Shown: positions 43,849 through 58,063 of the stretch, piece after piece
Layout of the letters: every line of letters starts with the position of its first letter
How positions within the stretch are numbered: position 1 is the stretch's first letter
Assembly: GCA_964016985.1 (NCBI GenBank)
Contig: OZ024827.1
Span: 75,712,953 to 75,776,952 of the forward strand
DNA from: Anodontia alba
Taxonomy: Eukaryota; Mollusca; Bivalvia; Lucinida; Lucinidae
Direction of reading: 5' to 3'
Length of the DNA stretch: 64,000 bases
Made by a program: the position numbers and the translations under genes
Notes under the pieces: generated by a model
Told to the model about the DNA's origin: nothing
The model's database searches: none
What the model saw: the letters and a program-made list of their open reading frames with translations, nothing else

Positions 43849-46800
43849 GTAATATGTTCTGTGATAGTTGTTGTTCCTGAACAATTTATTATGTGCAAAT
43901 ATCTGGTTAGGTAGAGCAAGGCACTAATGTGTCTGAATATTTACGGTAAATACAGAAGTTGAGAGACCGCGATGAGAATTGTACACCTACGTGAACAAGA
44001 AAAAAAACAAAAAAACTGGTATTTGTTGCTGTTTTGCAGTAAGTGTCCGAAGCCGTTGATCCACGCATATGGTAGGCGTTAAATGTCTTATTGCATACGC
44101 GAACAACGAAGTCACCGATTAGCTGCACACACGCAGTCGAAACAAGTCCTTCGCTTTCGAATTCAGCGGTTTAATATGGTAGAAAATATTAACGAACAAA
44201 GAAACCTTGATTAGACTATGCAGAAGCGTATGCTTATCCGGGTTTCACGGCTATTGGCATACGAGCATATGGGGCAATGATATTTTCTTACGATCCGACA
44301 AATAATAACAATAGTGGGCGCATGAGAAAATGGCACATACCACATTTTAGCCGAGACTGTCCTTTTTTAGCTTTCTGATTCTGTAACGCTTCGTAAAGAC
44401 CACATGATTTAATACATGCCTTCCTGCATTCATGCTATGGACAGTTTAAGATTCTAGTATGTTTGAACCTCTTTACACAGATTTAGTTTTTGTAAATGTA
44501 GAAAGACAGCATTTGGAACTACCAAAATAAGGCTGCTGCTTACTATTACTATTTTGGTGCTGTAGATTCATTAGGTGCAATGAGCGAGCCACGCGCGCTT
44601 TCAATGAAACAATATTGTGATACCAAGGAAAGGAGGTGTATGTTAGGCTCTATAAATATGAATAATAATCAGTAATCAATTTTTTCTTCATAAATTTTTC
44701 AAACTCAAACAAAGGCTGTGATATTAATAAGAATATTTACGCTGGTAACGTTAACTGAAACAAAGCAAACAATAAGTACAATGAAAACTCACACGAAAAA
44801 GGGATAAAAGTACTAAAAACGGTACTAAGGATGCCCTTGAGAAGACAAACCTTCGACTAGGATAGTGTGTAATGGGTTTTCATGTAAATGTCTTTCAAGT
44901 TAACCTTCACATATGTCTAAAGACGCCATTGTTTGTATGGTTGCTGATATTTGGCGTTCTCTATCCTCACGCATTTCTTTCAGGAACCTTATTTTGCTGC
45001 ATATAGGATCATGGCAGTTGACATTAGACAAGCGTGATTTACAAGAATTAAATAAAATGTTTACTCTGAGAATTTTGCATACAAGGCAAACATGCGCTGA
45101 GGCACATATTTGTGGCAGTCATTTGTAGAAGCCCATCCTGAAAACGGACATTAATATTAGGCGGTTAGTTTTTGCTGTGATTTTATCATATGTCGCAATA
45201 ATTACTAAACCAAAATTACAATGTAATTTGACACTGAACCAATACATATTCTCAGGCGCCTTTACAAATGCTGAATTAATCCTTGTTCACATGAGAAGCA
45301 TATAATGTTTCAAGTAAATGCAAAGGATCTGTATAAAGTTATTAGATAGCGAGAATATCGTGCAGTCTGCATATCTCTACCGTGTTTATATATCCAATAA
45401 ACTGGAGCGTAGGCGGCAAATATTAAATCTGCTGCGTTCAACTAAACGCTGATTTGACCGCGTGCGTGGAATGTGCATGTTGACACGTGAGCACACAAAG
45501 CAGATCCTGAATACATAGCTCCTAACAAGAACCATTTGGTCTAGGTCTACAGTTTGCCATTCAACCAGTAGTTTTGGACGCAGTTTCGCTGCTTTCGACT
45601 AAGCGCTGATCTGACCACGTGCGTAGCACGTCCATCTGGACATATATATAAGAAAACAGCGCGGACCAAAACTAGCATAGTTTCTAAAATGAACAATTCG
45701 ATCTGGGTCTACACAGTCTGTCATTCAAACCAGTAGTTTTGGACGCAGTTTGCTGCTTTCGACCAAACACTGACTTGATCACCTGCGTAGAATGTGTATG
45801 TTGACATGTGAGTAAACAGCGCAGACCCAGATCACATAGCTCCTAAAATGAACTATTTGATATTGGTCTAAACAGTTTGCCATTCAAACCAGTAGTTTTG
45901 GACGCAGAATGGCTGCTTTTGACTAAAAGCCAGCTTGAACATGTGCATAGCCTGTGCATTTTGACACGTGACCAAACAGTGTGAATCCAGATGAGATAGC
46001 TCCTAAACTGAACCATTTGATCTGGGTCTAGACAGTGTGTCATTCAACCTTTGCCGCTTTCCACTAAATGCTGATTTGACCACGTGCGTTCAGAGTGCAT
46101 GTTGACATGTGAGTAAACAGTGTGGACCCCGATTATATAGTTCCTATAAATGTCTTGTCATTTCACTGAGATATAAATCATAAAGGACAAGAATCAGCTA
46201 AAATGTCAGCCTTGTTTTTCCAATAAACTGTGACTTGGCACTGCGTTTGGACTGTCTGTCACCAGTAGGAATGTTTTAACCCTAAACTCACCATTTAAAA
46301 CTGTGGCAACAGCATTCTAAACTATAGTTTGCTGAGAACAACAGGCTTGGCATTTTATGTGAATTGGTTGCTAGGCTAGAAACTTGCCCACAGCATTATA
46401 AAAGCAGAGATTTAACTGCAGACACGCAGACTGCTCTGAGTCCTCGTGATCAGCGTATGCGACGTAGCGCTTTACGTTGCATGGCTCAATTACAAAAGGA
46501 CCCGTATATTTTATGCGAAAAGTAAGTTCCTGATCAGAGTGCGCAGATAAGATTTCGCAGGTGCGCAAGTGTTCTGGGCATACATACACGTCTGCATGTA
46601 TGTATACATAAAATCAGGTAAATGCATGCATTACACGAAAGCAATCAAAGATTAATGTACGCTAGCATACATGAAAGCGTGCATGCCTGGATGCATGCAT
46701 GCCCTATACATGAGCATGCATACATGTGTACGTGCGTGCGTTCATTCATCCGTTCATTCATTCATTCCTGTCTGCGCCGTGGACACTTACATGCGGACAT

Positions 46801-48174
46801 AAATTCATGAGAGCTAACGGACCAGCGTATGAGCATGCGTACGTGTACGTGTGTGTGCATGTACGTCTATGCACGCATGCATGCATACACGCATGTACAT
46901 AATTATTTTTACTAGTAATATTATTATTTTTTTATTATTATTAACATTATTATTATTATTATTACTATTATTAAACTATTTTTATTATAGTTATTATGAA
47001 TATGTCTTCGTCATATCTGTACTAAAATTGAAACGAGACCATTTTACAACCTATTGATATGTCTAACATGTTGTTATGTAAGAGAAGCATCTGATCAGTG
47101 TCTACACTGTTTGCTGAGGCCTGCCTGTCTCAATACTTAAGGTTATTACGGTATTTACATTACCGAATGGTAGCTGATGCAGGCTTATCTGTCCACAATT
47201 GTGAAAAGACCGATTTCTCATATTCCTGCTATTATCAGTTAGGATTTTAGTAATAATAGTAGTTTAAATCGACATCGGAGTAAAGGGCCAACCTGGCAAC
47301 TGAAACAATGGATACTCAGAACCATATATGCATCCGCACAGTCTGCACAGAGATTTCTTTTTGACGATGTTTCCCCTTAATATTCAGACGCTTCAGCTCC
47401 TAGTGTCTTCCCCTACTTGGCCTAATAAATTGGAAACGTCCATTTGGCGACCTGTTCATGTGTCCAAGAAGTGCTGGACGAGAGAATAATAATGTAGACC
47501 AAGATCAGAAGCTGCATTCTGCTTATCCAATATCGGTCTAGACTTATTATCCATGTCTGTTAGTCCGAAAACTTAGGATAAACACGGCATATTTTTTTTT
47601 TTTGAAATGTCAAATCCTGTTTTGGAGACAATTTGCATGGAAAGCCAAATCCTGCTTTCTGGGAAAAAAAAAAATATCGCCAATTTGTTGTCTGCTGATT
47701 TAGCCCAGAGAGTGGTAAAGGTTAAAGAAAGAGACCATAACAATAAGGTATTTGTTTGATTAGGGAATTTCAGAGTTGTCCCAACCCCCTCCCCCACCTC
47801 CAATCCACACCCATCAAAACTCTCAAACATGTAAAAAGTGCAATATGTCGCATGTGGACAGAAAAGACCCAAAACAGCACACGCACCCGAATGCGGAGAT
47901 CGCTGGAGATCAGCCAACGACATTAAATGGTGCGCATTGCGAGAAAATAATATATACGAAACATATGAGTCTAGTACCTGCAGACCCGGTTCAAAGCTGC
48001 ATTCTTTTTCAGTCGTTATTACGTTAAATAAATTAAATGTTCTATTAATGTAGGGATGTACTTCATTTTTATTTACAATAATAATTCAAGGGAGTCATAA
48101 TGCGCAAAACGCACTCTAGCTCCATAATACATATAGTCAATTTTATAAAATACTTATTTTCAACACTTCTGCAT
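43282..48174. repeat. 4.9 kb unit 2
   Basis: 4893 bp. It differs from units 3-5 by scattered substitutions, for example A instead of G at position 15 of the 5S-like sequence, a longer CATGCATG tract beginning near 46870 in register with later copies, and a longer (AAT)n tract at 43811-43852. Confidence 0.9.
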
Positions 48175-48289
48175 GTCTGTCCGTATAGGGTGGAAACAAA
48201 GAGCTCTCGTCTTTTCAGTAAAGTTAAGCATCGCAAACCCGGTTAGTACTTGGATAGGTGAACGTCTTACACTATCAGCTGCTGTAGAC
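48175..48289 (+). ncRNA. 5S rRNA-like sequence, unit 3
   Basis: As unit 2 but with GTATAGGGTGG. TTTT follows at 48290-48293 and the TATA-like box is preserved. Promoter blocks are identical to unit 2. Confidence 0.7.
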
Positions 48290-51200
48290 TTTTCATGTTC
48301 ATTTTTTCCCCAGATTTTTTTTTGGTCGTCTTGGTCTCTACTATTGGTATATGACACATGCGCACTTTTATACGTATTTTCACGTGTTTGTTGCGCACAA
48401 TGTTCTGAATCTCCACTGTTCGCATACGACATAAACTTTTTCACCTATTTGAGCTTATAATAAAATAGCAACATGCACAATAGATCTTTTCGCATAGGCG
48501 GCAAACGAAGGTGCGCATAAGCCCGCGCACCAGAGTGCGCGCAGACAAATCAGCGTCTTACTCTGTCCACATAGAGATTTGTTGGAAGTTACAGAAAAAT
48601 ATTTGCAACACCTGACCAGACCCTGCTCACGGTTACCTGTGCCAGCTCTATGAGCATATGACATATAGACATTTTCTTTTGTTCTTATACATAATAATAA
48701 ACATAGTAATAATAATAATAATAATAATAATAGTAATATGTTCTGTGATAGTTGTTGTTCCTGAACAATTTATTATGTGCAAATATCTGGTTAGGTAGAG
48801 CAAGGCACTAATGTGTCTGAATATTTACGGTAAATACAGAAGTTGAGAGACCGCGATGAGAATTGTACACCTACGTGAGCAAGAAAAAAAAAACAAAAAA
48901 AACTGGTATTTGTTGCTGTTTTGCAGTAAGTGTCCGAAGCCGTTGATCCACGCATATGGTAGGCGTTAAATGTCTTATTGCATACGCGAACAACGAAGTC
49001 ACCGATTAGCTGCACACACGCAGTCGAAACAAGTCCTTCGCTTTCGAATTCAGCGGTTTAATATGGTAGAAAATATTAACGAACAAAGAAACCTTGATTA
49101 GACTATGCAGAAGCGTATGCTTATCCGGGTTTCACGGCTATTGGCATACGAGCATATGGGGCAATGATATTTTCTTACGATCCGACAAATAATAACAATA
49201 GTGGGCGCATGAGAAAATGGCACATACCACATTTTAGCCGAGACTGTCCTTTTTTAGCTTTCTGATTCTGTAATGCTTCGTAAAGACCACATGATTTAAT
49301 ACATGCCTTCCTGCATTCATGCTATGGACAGTTTAAGATTCTAGTATGTTTGAACCTCTTTACACAGATTTAGTTTTTGTAAATGTAGAAAGACAGCATT
49401 TGGAACTACCAAAATAAGGCTGCTGCTTACTATTACTATTTTGGTGCTGTAGATTCATTAGGTGCAATGAGCGAGCCACGCGCGCTTTCAATGAAACAAT
49501 ATTGTGATACCAAGGAAAGGAGGTGTATGTTAGGCTCTATAAATATGAATAATAATCAGTAATCAATTTTTTCTTCATAAATTTTTCAAACTCAAACAAA
49601 GGCTGTGATATTAATAAGAATATTTACGCTGGTAACGTTAACTGAAACAAAGCAAACAATAAGTACAATGAAAACTCACACGAAAAAGGGATAAAAGTAC
49701 TAAAAACGGTACTAAGGATGCCCTTGAGAAGACAAACCTTCGACTAGGATAGTGTGTAATGGGTTTTCATGTAAATGTCTTTCAAGTTAACCTTCACATA
49801 TGTCTAAAGACGCCATTGTTTGTATGGTTGCTGATATTTGGCGTTCTCTATCCTCACGCATTTCTTTCAGGAACCTTATTTTGCTGCATATAGGATCATG
49901 GCAGTTGACATTAGACAAGCGTGATTTACAAGAATTAAATAAAATGTTTACTCTGAGAATTTTGCATACAAGGCAAACATGCGCTGAGGCACATATTTGT
50001 GGCAGTCATTTGTAGAAGCCCATCCTGAAAACGGACATTAATATTAGGCGGTTAGTTTTTGCTGTGATTTTATCATATGTCGCAATAATTACTAAACCAA
50101 AATTACAATGTAATTTGACACTGAACCAATACATATTCTCAGGCGCCTTTACAAATGCTGAATTAATCCTTGTTCACATGAGAAGCATATAATGTTTCAA
50201 GTAAATGCAAAGGATCTGTATAAAGTTATTAGATAGCGAGAATATCGTGCAGTCTGCATATCTCTACCGTGTTTATATATCCAATAAACTGGAGCGTAGG
50301 CGGCAAATATTAAATCTGCTGCGTTCAACTAAACGCTGATTTGACCGCGTGCGTGGAATGTGCATGTTGACACGTGAGCACACAAAGCAGATCCTGAATA
50401 CATAGCTCCTAACAAGAACCATTTGGTCTAGGTCTACAGTTTGCCATTCAACCAGTAGTTTTGGACGCAGTTTCGCTGCTTTCGACTAAGCGCTGATCTG
50501 ACCACGTGCGTAGCACGTCCATCTGGACATATATATAAGAAAACAGCGCGGACCAAAACTAGCATAGTTTCTAAAATGAACAATTCGATCTGGGTCTACA
50601 CAGTCTGTCATTCAAACCAGTAGTTTTGGACGCAGTTTGCTGCTTTCGACCAAACACTGACTTGATCACCTGCGTAGAATGTGTATGTTGACATGTGAGT
50701 AAACAGCGCAGACCCAGATCACATAGCTCCTAAAATGAACTATTTGATATTGGTCTAAACAGTTTGCCATTCAAACCAGTAGTTTTGGACGCAGAATGGC
50801 TGCTTTTGACTAAAAGCCAGCTTGAACATGTGCATAGCCTGTGCATTTTGACACGTGACCAAACAGTGTGAATCCAGATGAGATAGCTCCTAAACTGAAC
50901 CATTTGATCTGGGTCTAGACAGTGTGTCATTCAACCTTTGCCGCTTTCCACTAAATGCTGATTTGACCACGTGCGTTCAGAGTGCATGTTGACATGTGAG
51001 TAAACAGTGTGGACCCCGATTATATAGTTCCTATAAATGTCTTGTCATTTCACTGAGATATAAATCATAAAGGACAAGAATCAGCTAAAATGTCAGCCTT
51101 GTTTTTCCAATAAACTGTGACTTGGCACTGCGTTTGGACTGTCTGTCACCAGTAGGAATGTTTTAACCCTAAACTCACCATTTAAAACTGTGGCAACAGC

Positions 51201-53063
51201 ATTCTAAACTATAGTTTGCTGAGAACAACAGGCTTGGCATTTTATGTGAATTGGTTGCTAGGCTAGAAACTTGCCCACAGCATTATAAAAGCAGAGATTT
51301 AACTGCAGACACGCAGACTGCTCTGAGTCCTCGTGATCAGCGTATGCGACGTAGCGCTTTACGTTGCATGGCTCAATTACAAAAGGACCCGTATATTTTA
51401 TGCGAAAAGTAAGTTCCTGATCAGAGTGCGCAGATAAGATTTCGCAGGTGCGCAAGTGTTCTGGGCATACATACACGCATGCATGTATGTATACATAAAA
51501 TCAGGTAAATGCATGCATTACACGAAAGCAATCAAAGATTAATGTACGCTAGCATACATGAAAGCGTGCATGCCTGGATGCATGCATGCCCTATACATGA
51601 GCATGCATACATGTGTACGTGCGTGCGTTCATTCATCCGTTCATTCATTCATTCCTGTCTGCGCCGTGGACACTTACATGCGGACATAAATTCATGAGAG
51701 CTAACGGACCAGCGTATGAGCATGCGTACGTGTACGTGTGTGTGCATGTACGTCTATGCACGCATGCATGCATACACGCATGTACATAATTATTTTTACT
51801 AGTAATATTATTATTTTTTTATTATTATTAACATTATTATTATTATTATTACTATTATTAAACTATTTTTATTATAGTTATTATGAATATGTCTTCGTCA
51901 TATCTGTACTAAAATTGAAACGAGACCATTTTACAACCTATTGATATGTCTAACATGTTGTTATGTAAGAGAAGCATCTGATCAGTGTCTACACTGTTTG
52001 CTGAGGCCTGCCTGTCTCAATACTTAAGGTTATTACGGTATTTACATTACCGAATGGTAGCTGATGCAGGCTTATCTGTCCACAATTGTGAAAAGACCGA
52101 TTTCTCATATTCCTGCTATTATCAGTTAGGATTTTAGTAATAATAGTAGTTTAAATCGACATCGGAGTAAAGGGCCAACCTGGCAACTGAAACAATGGAT
52201 ACTCAGAACCATATATGCATCCGCACAGTCTGCACAGAGATTTCTTTTTGACGATGTTTCCCCTTAATATTCAGACGCTTCAGCTCCTAGTGTCTTCCCC
52301 TACTTGGCCTAATAAATTGGAAACGTCCATTTGGCGACCTGTTCATGTGTCCAAGAAGTGCTGGACGAGAGAATAATAATGTAGACCAAGATCAGAAGCT
52401 GCATTCTGCTTATCCAATATCGGTCTAGACTTATTATCCATGTCTGTTAGTCCGAAAACTTAGGATAAACACGGCATATTTTTTTTTTTTGAAATGTCAA
52501 ATCCTGTTTTTGAGACAATTTGCATGGAAAGCCAAATCCTGCTTTCTGGGAAAAAAAAAATATCGCCAATTTGTTGTCTGCTGATTTAGCCCAGAGAGTG
52601 GTAAAGGTTAAAGAAAGAGACCATAACAATAAGGTATTTGTTTGATTAGGGAATTTCAGAGTTGTCCCAACCCCCTCCCCCACCTCCAATCTACACCCAT
52701 CAAAACTCTCAAACATGTAAAAAGTGCAATATGTCGCATGTGGACAGAAAAGACCCAAAACAGCACACGCACCCGAATGCGGAGATCGCTGGAGATCAGC
52801 CAACGACATTAAATGGTGCGCATTGCGAGAAAATAATATATACGAAACATATGAGTCTAGTACCTGCAGACCCGGTTCAAAGCTGCATTCTTTTTCAGTC
52901 GTTATTACGTTAAATAAATTAAATGTTCTATTAATGTAGGGATGTACTTCATTTTTATTTACAATAATAATTCAAGGGAGTCATAATGCGCAAAACGCAC
53001 TCTAGCTCCATAATACATATAGTCAATTTTATAAAATACTTATTTTCAACACTTCTGCATGAT
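48175..53063. repeat. 4.9 kb unit 3
   Basis: 4889 bp and almost identical to units 4 and 5 by eye. Differences are mostly in A/T runs and the (AAT)n tract. Confidence 0.92.
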
Positions 53064-53178
53064 GTCTGTCCGTATAGGGTGGAAACAAAGAGCTCTCGTC
53101 TTTTCAGTAAAGTTAAGCATCGCAAACCCGGTTAGTACTTGGATAGGTGAACGTCTTACACTATCAGCTGCTGTAGAC
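53064..53178 (+). ncRNA. 5S rRNA-like sequence, unit 4
   Basis: Identical to unit 3 by eye. Directly upstream, GCATGATGTCTG instead of GCATGTCTG shows a 3 bp duplication of ATG at the presumed start. TTTT at 53179-53182. Confidence 0.7.
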
Positions 53179-56100
53179 TTTTCATGTTCATTTTTTCCCC
53201 AGATTTTTTTTTGGTCGTCTTGGTCTCTACTATTGGTATATGACACATGCGCACTTTTATACGTATTTTCACGTGTTTGTTGCGCACAATGTTCTGAATC
53301 TCCACTGTTCGCATACGACATAAACTTTTTCACCTATTTGAGCTTATAATAAAATAGCAACATGCACAATAGATCTTTTCGCATAGGCGGCAAACGAAGG
53401 TGCGCATAAGCCCGCGCACCAGAGTGCGCGCAGACGAATCAGCGTCTTACTCTGTCCACATAGAGATTTGTTGGAAGTTACAGAAAAATATTTGCAACAC
53501 CTGACCAGACCCTGCTCACGGTTACCTGTGCCAGCTCTATGAGCATATGACATATAGACATTTTCTTTTGTTCTTATACATAATAATAAACATAGTAATA
53601 ATAATAATAATAATAATAATAGTAATATGTTCTGTGATAGTTGTTGTTCCTGAACAATTTATTATGTGCAAATATCTGGTTAGGTAGAGCAAGGCACTAA
53701 TGTGTCTGAATATTTACGGTAAATACAGAAGTTGAGAGACCGCGATGAGAATTGTACACCTACGTGAACAAGAAAAAAAAACAAAAAAACTGGTATTTGT
53801 TGCTGTTTTGCAGTAAGTGTCCGAAGCCGTTGATCCACGCATATGGTAGGCGTTAAATGTCTTATTGCATACGCGAACAACGAAGTCCCCGATTAGCTGC
53901 ACACACGCAGTCGAAACAAGTCCTTCGCTTTCGAATTCAGCGGTTTAATATGGTAGAAAATATTAACGAACAAAGAAACCTTGATTAGACTATGCAGAAG
54001 CGTATGCTTATCCGGGTTTCACGGCTATTGGCATACGAGCATATGGGGCAATGATATTTTCTTACGATCCGACAAATAATAACAATAGTGGGCGCATGAG
54101 AAAATGGCACATACCACATTTTAGCCGAGACTGTCCTTTTTTAGCTTTCTGATTCTGTAACGCTTCGTAAAGACCACATGATTTAATACATGCCTTCCTG
54201 CATTCATGCTATGGACAGTTTAAGATTCTAGTATGTTTGAACCTCTTTACACAGATTTAGTTTTTGTAAATGTAGAAAGACAGCATTTGGAACTACCAAA
54301 ATAAGGCTGCTGCTTACTATTACTATTTTGGTGCTGTAGATTCATTAGGTGCAATGAGCGAGCCACGCGCGCTTTCAATGAAACAATATTGTGATACCAA
54401 GGAAAGGAGGTGTATGTTAGGCTCTATAAATATGAATAATAATCAGTAATCAATTTTTTCTTCATAAATTTTTCAAACTCAAACAAAGGCTGTGATATTA
54501 ATAAGAATATTTACGCTGGTAACGTTAACTGAAACAAAGCAAACAATAAGTACAATGAAAACTCACACGAAAAAGGGATAAAAGTACTAAAAACGGTACT
54601 AAGGATGCCCTTGAGAAGACAAACCTTCGACTAGGATAGTGTGTAATGGGTTTTCATGTAAATGTCTTTCAAGTTAACCTTCACATATGTCTAAAGACGC
54701 CATTGTTTGTATGGTTGCTGATATTTGGCGTTCTCTATCCTCACGCATTTCTTTCAGGAACCTTATTTTGCTGCATATAGGATCATGGCAGTTGACATTA
54801 GACAAGCGTGATTTACAAGAATTAAATAAAATGTTTACTCTGAGAATTTTGCATACAAGGCAAACATGCGCTGAGGCACATATTTGTGGCAGTCATTTGT
54901 AGAAGCCCATCCTGAAAACGGACATTAATATTAGGCGGTTAGTTTTTGCTGTGATTTTATCATATGTCGCAATAATTACTAAACCAAAATTACAATGTAA
55001 TTTGACACTGAACCAATACATATTCTCAGGCGCCTTTACAAATGCTGAATTAATCCTTGTTCACATGAGAAGCATATAATGTTTCAAGTAAATGCAAAGG
55101 ATCTGTATAAAGTTATTAGATAGCGAGAATATCGTGCAGTCTGCATATCTCTACCGTGTTTATATATCCAATAAACTGGAGCGTAGGCGGCAAATATTAA
55201 ATCTGCTGCGTTCAACTAAACGCTGATTTGACCGCGTGCGTGGAATGTGCATGTTGACACGTGAGCACACAAAGCAGATCCTGAATACATAGCTCCTAAC
55301 AAGAACCATTTGGTCTAGGTCTACAGTTTGCCATTCAACCAGTAGTTTTGGACGCAGTTTCGCTGCTTTCGACTAAGCGCTGATCTGACCACGTGCGTAG
55401 CACGTCCATCTGGACATATATATAAGAAAACAGCGCGGACCAAAACTAGCATAGTTTCTAAAATGAACAATTCGATCTGGGTCTACACAGTCTGTCATTC
55501 AAACCAGTAGTTTTGGACGCAGTTTGCTGCTTTCGACCAAACACTGACTTGATCACCTGCGTAGAATGTGTATGTTGACATGTGAGTAAACAGCGCAGAC
55601 CCAGATCACATAGCTCCTAAAATGAACTATTTGATATTGGTCTAAACAGTTTGCCATTCAAACCAGTAGTTTTGGACGCAGAATGGCTGCTTTTGACTAA
55701 AAGCCAGCTTGAACATGTGCATAGCCTGTGCATTTTGACACGTGACCAAACAGTGTGAATCCAGATGAGATAGCTCCTAAACTGAACCATTTGATCTGGG
55801 TCTAGACAGTGTGTCATTCAACCTTTGCCGCTTTCCACTAAATGCTGATTTGACCACGTGCGTTCAGAGTGCATGTTGACATGTGAGTAAACAGTGTGGA
55901 CCCCGATTATATAGTTCCTATAAATGTCTTGTCATTTCACTGAGATATAAATCATAAAGGACAAGAATCAGCTAAAATGTCAGCCTTGTTTTTCCAATAA
56001 ACTGTGACTTGGCACTGCGTTTGGACTGTCTGTCACCAGTAGGAATGTTTTAACCCTAAACTCACCATTTAAAACTGTGGCAACAGCATTCTAAACTATA

Positions 56101-57948
56101 GTTTGCTGAGAACAACAGGCTTGGCATTTTATGTGAATTGGTTGCTAGGCTAGAAACTTGCCCACAGCATTATAAAAGCAGAGATTTAACTGCAGACACG
56201 CAGACTGCTCTGAGTCCTCGTGATCAGCGTATGCGACGTAGCGCTTTACGTTGCATGGCTCAATTACAAAAGGACCCGTATATTTTATGCGAAAAGTAAG
56301 TTCCTGATCAGAGTGCGCAGATAAGATTTCGCAGGTGCGCAAGTGTTCTGGGCATACATACACGCATGCATGTATGTATACATAAAATCAGGTAAATGCA
56401 TGCATTACACGAAAGCAATCAAAGATTAATGTACGCTAGCATACATGAAAGCGTGCATGCCTGGATGCATGCATGCCCTATACATGAGCATGCATACATG
56501 TGTACGTGCGTGCGTTCATTCATCCGTTCATTCATTCATTCCTGTCTGCGCCGTGGACACTTACATGCGGACATAAATTCATGAGAGCTAACGGACCAGC
56601 GTATGAGCATGCGTACGTGTACGTGTGTGTGCATGTACGTCTATGCACGCATGCATGCATACACGCATGTACATAATTATTTTTACTAGTAATATTATTA
56701 TTTTTTTATTATTATTACCATTATTATTATTATTATTACTATTATTAAACTATTTTTATTATAGTTATTATGAATATGTCTTCGTCATATCTGTACTAAA
56801 ATTGAAACGAGACCATTTTACAACCTATTGATATGTCTAACATGTTGTTATGTAAGAGAAGCATCTGATCAGTGTCTACACTGTTTGCTGAGGCCTGCCT
56901 GTCTCAATACTTAAGGTTATTACGGTATTTACATTACCGAATGGTAGCTGATGCAGGCTTATCTGTCCACAATTGTGAAAAGACCGATTTCTCATATTCC
57001 TGCTATTATCAGTTAGGATTTTAGTAATAATAGTAGTTTAAATCGACATCGGAGTAAAGGGCCAACCTGGCAACTGAAACAATGGATACTCAGAACCATA
57101 TATGCATCCGCACAGTCTGCACAGAGATTTCTTTTTGACGATGTTTCCCCTTAATATTCAGACGCTTCAGCTCCTAGTATCTTCCCCTACTTGGCCTAAT
57201 AAATTGGAAACGTCCATTTGGCGACCTGTTCATGTGTCCAAGAAGTGCTGGACGAGAGAATAATAATGTAGACCAAGATCAGAAGCTGCATTCTGCTTAT
57301 CCAATATCGGTCTAGACTTATTATCCATGTCTGTTAGTCCGAAAACTTAGGATAAACACGGCATATTTTTTTTTTTTTGAAATGTCAAATCCTGTTTTGG
57401 AGACAATTTGCATGGAAAGCCAAATCCTGCTTTCTGGGAAAAAAAAAATATCGCCAATTTGTTGTCTGCTGATTTAGCCCAGAGAGTGGTAAAGGTTAAA
57501 GAAAGAGACCATAACAATAAGGTATTTGTTTGATTAGGGAATTTCAGAGTTGTCCCAACCCCCTCCCCCACCTCCAATCTACACCCATCAAAACTCTCAA
57601 ACATGTAAAAAGTGCAATATGTCGCATGTGGACAGAAAAGACCCAAAACAGCACACGCACCCGAATGCGGAGATCGCTGGAGATCAGCCAACGACATTAA
57701 ATGGTGCGCATTGCGAGAAAATAATATATACGAAACATATGAGTCTAGTACCTGCAGACCCGGTTCAAAGCTGCATTCTTTTTCAGTCGTTATTACGTTA
57801 AATAAATTAAATGTTCTATTAATGTAGGGATGTACTTCATTTTTATTTACAATAATAATTCAAGGGAGTCATAATGCGCAAAACGCACTCTAGCTCCATA
57901 ATACATATAGTCAATTTTTTAAAATACTTATTTTCAACACTTCTGCAT
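53064..57948. repeat. 4.9 kb unit 4
   Basis: 4885 bp and near-identical to units 3 and 5. It has a C for T change in the ATTATTATTACCATT tract near 56717. Confidence 0.92.
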
Positions 57949-58063
57949 GTCTGTCCGTATAGGGTGGAAACAAAGAGCTCTCGTCTTTTCAGTAAAGTTA
58001 AGCATCGCAAACCCGGTTAGTACTTGGATAGGTGAACGTCTTACACTATCAGCTGCTGTAGAC
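57949..58063 (+). ncRNA. 5S rRNA-like sequence, unit 5
   Basis: Identical to unit 3 by eye in the 115 bp. The upstream TATAAAATAC is changed to TTTAAAATAC (near 57918), so the TATA-like box is lost in this copy. TTTT at 58064-58067. Confidence 0.68.
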
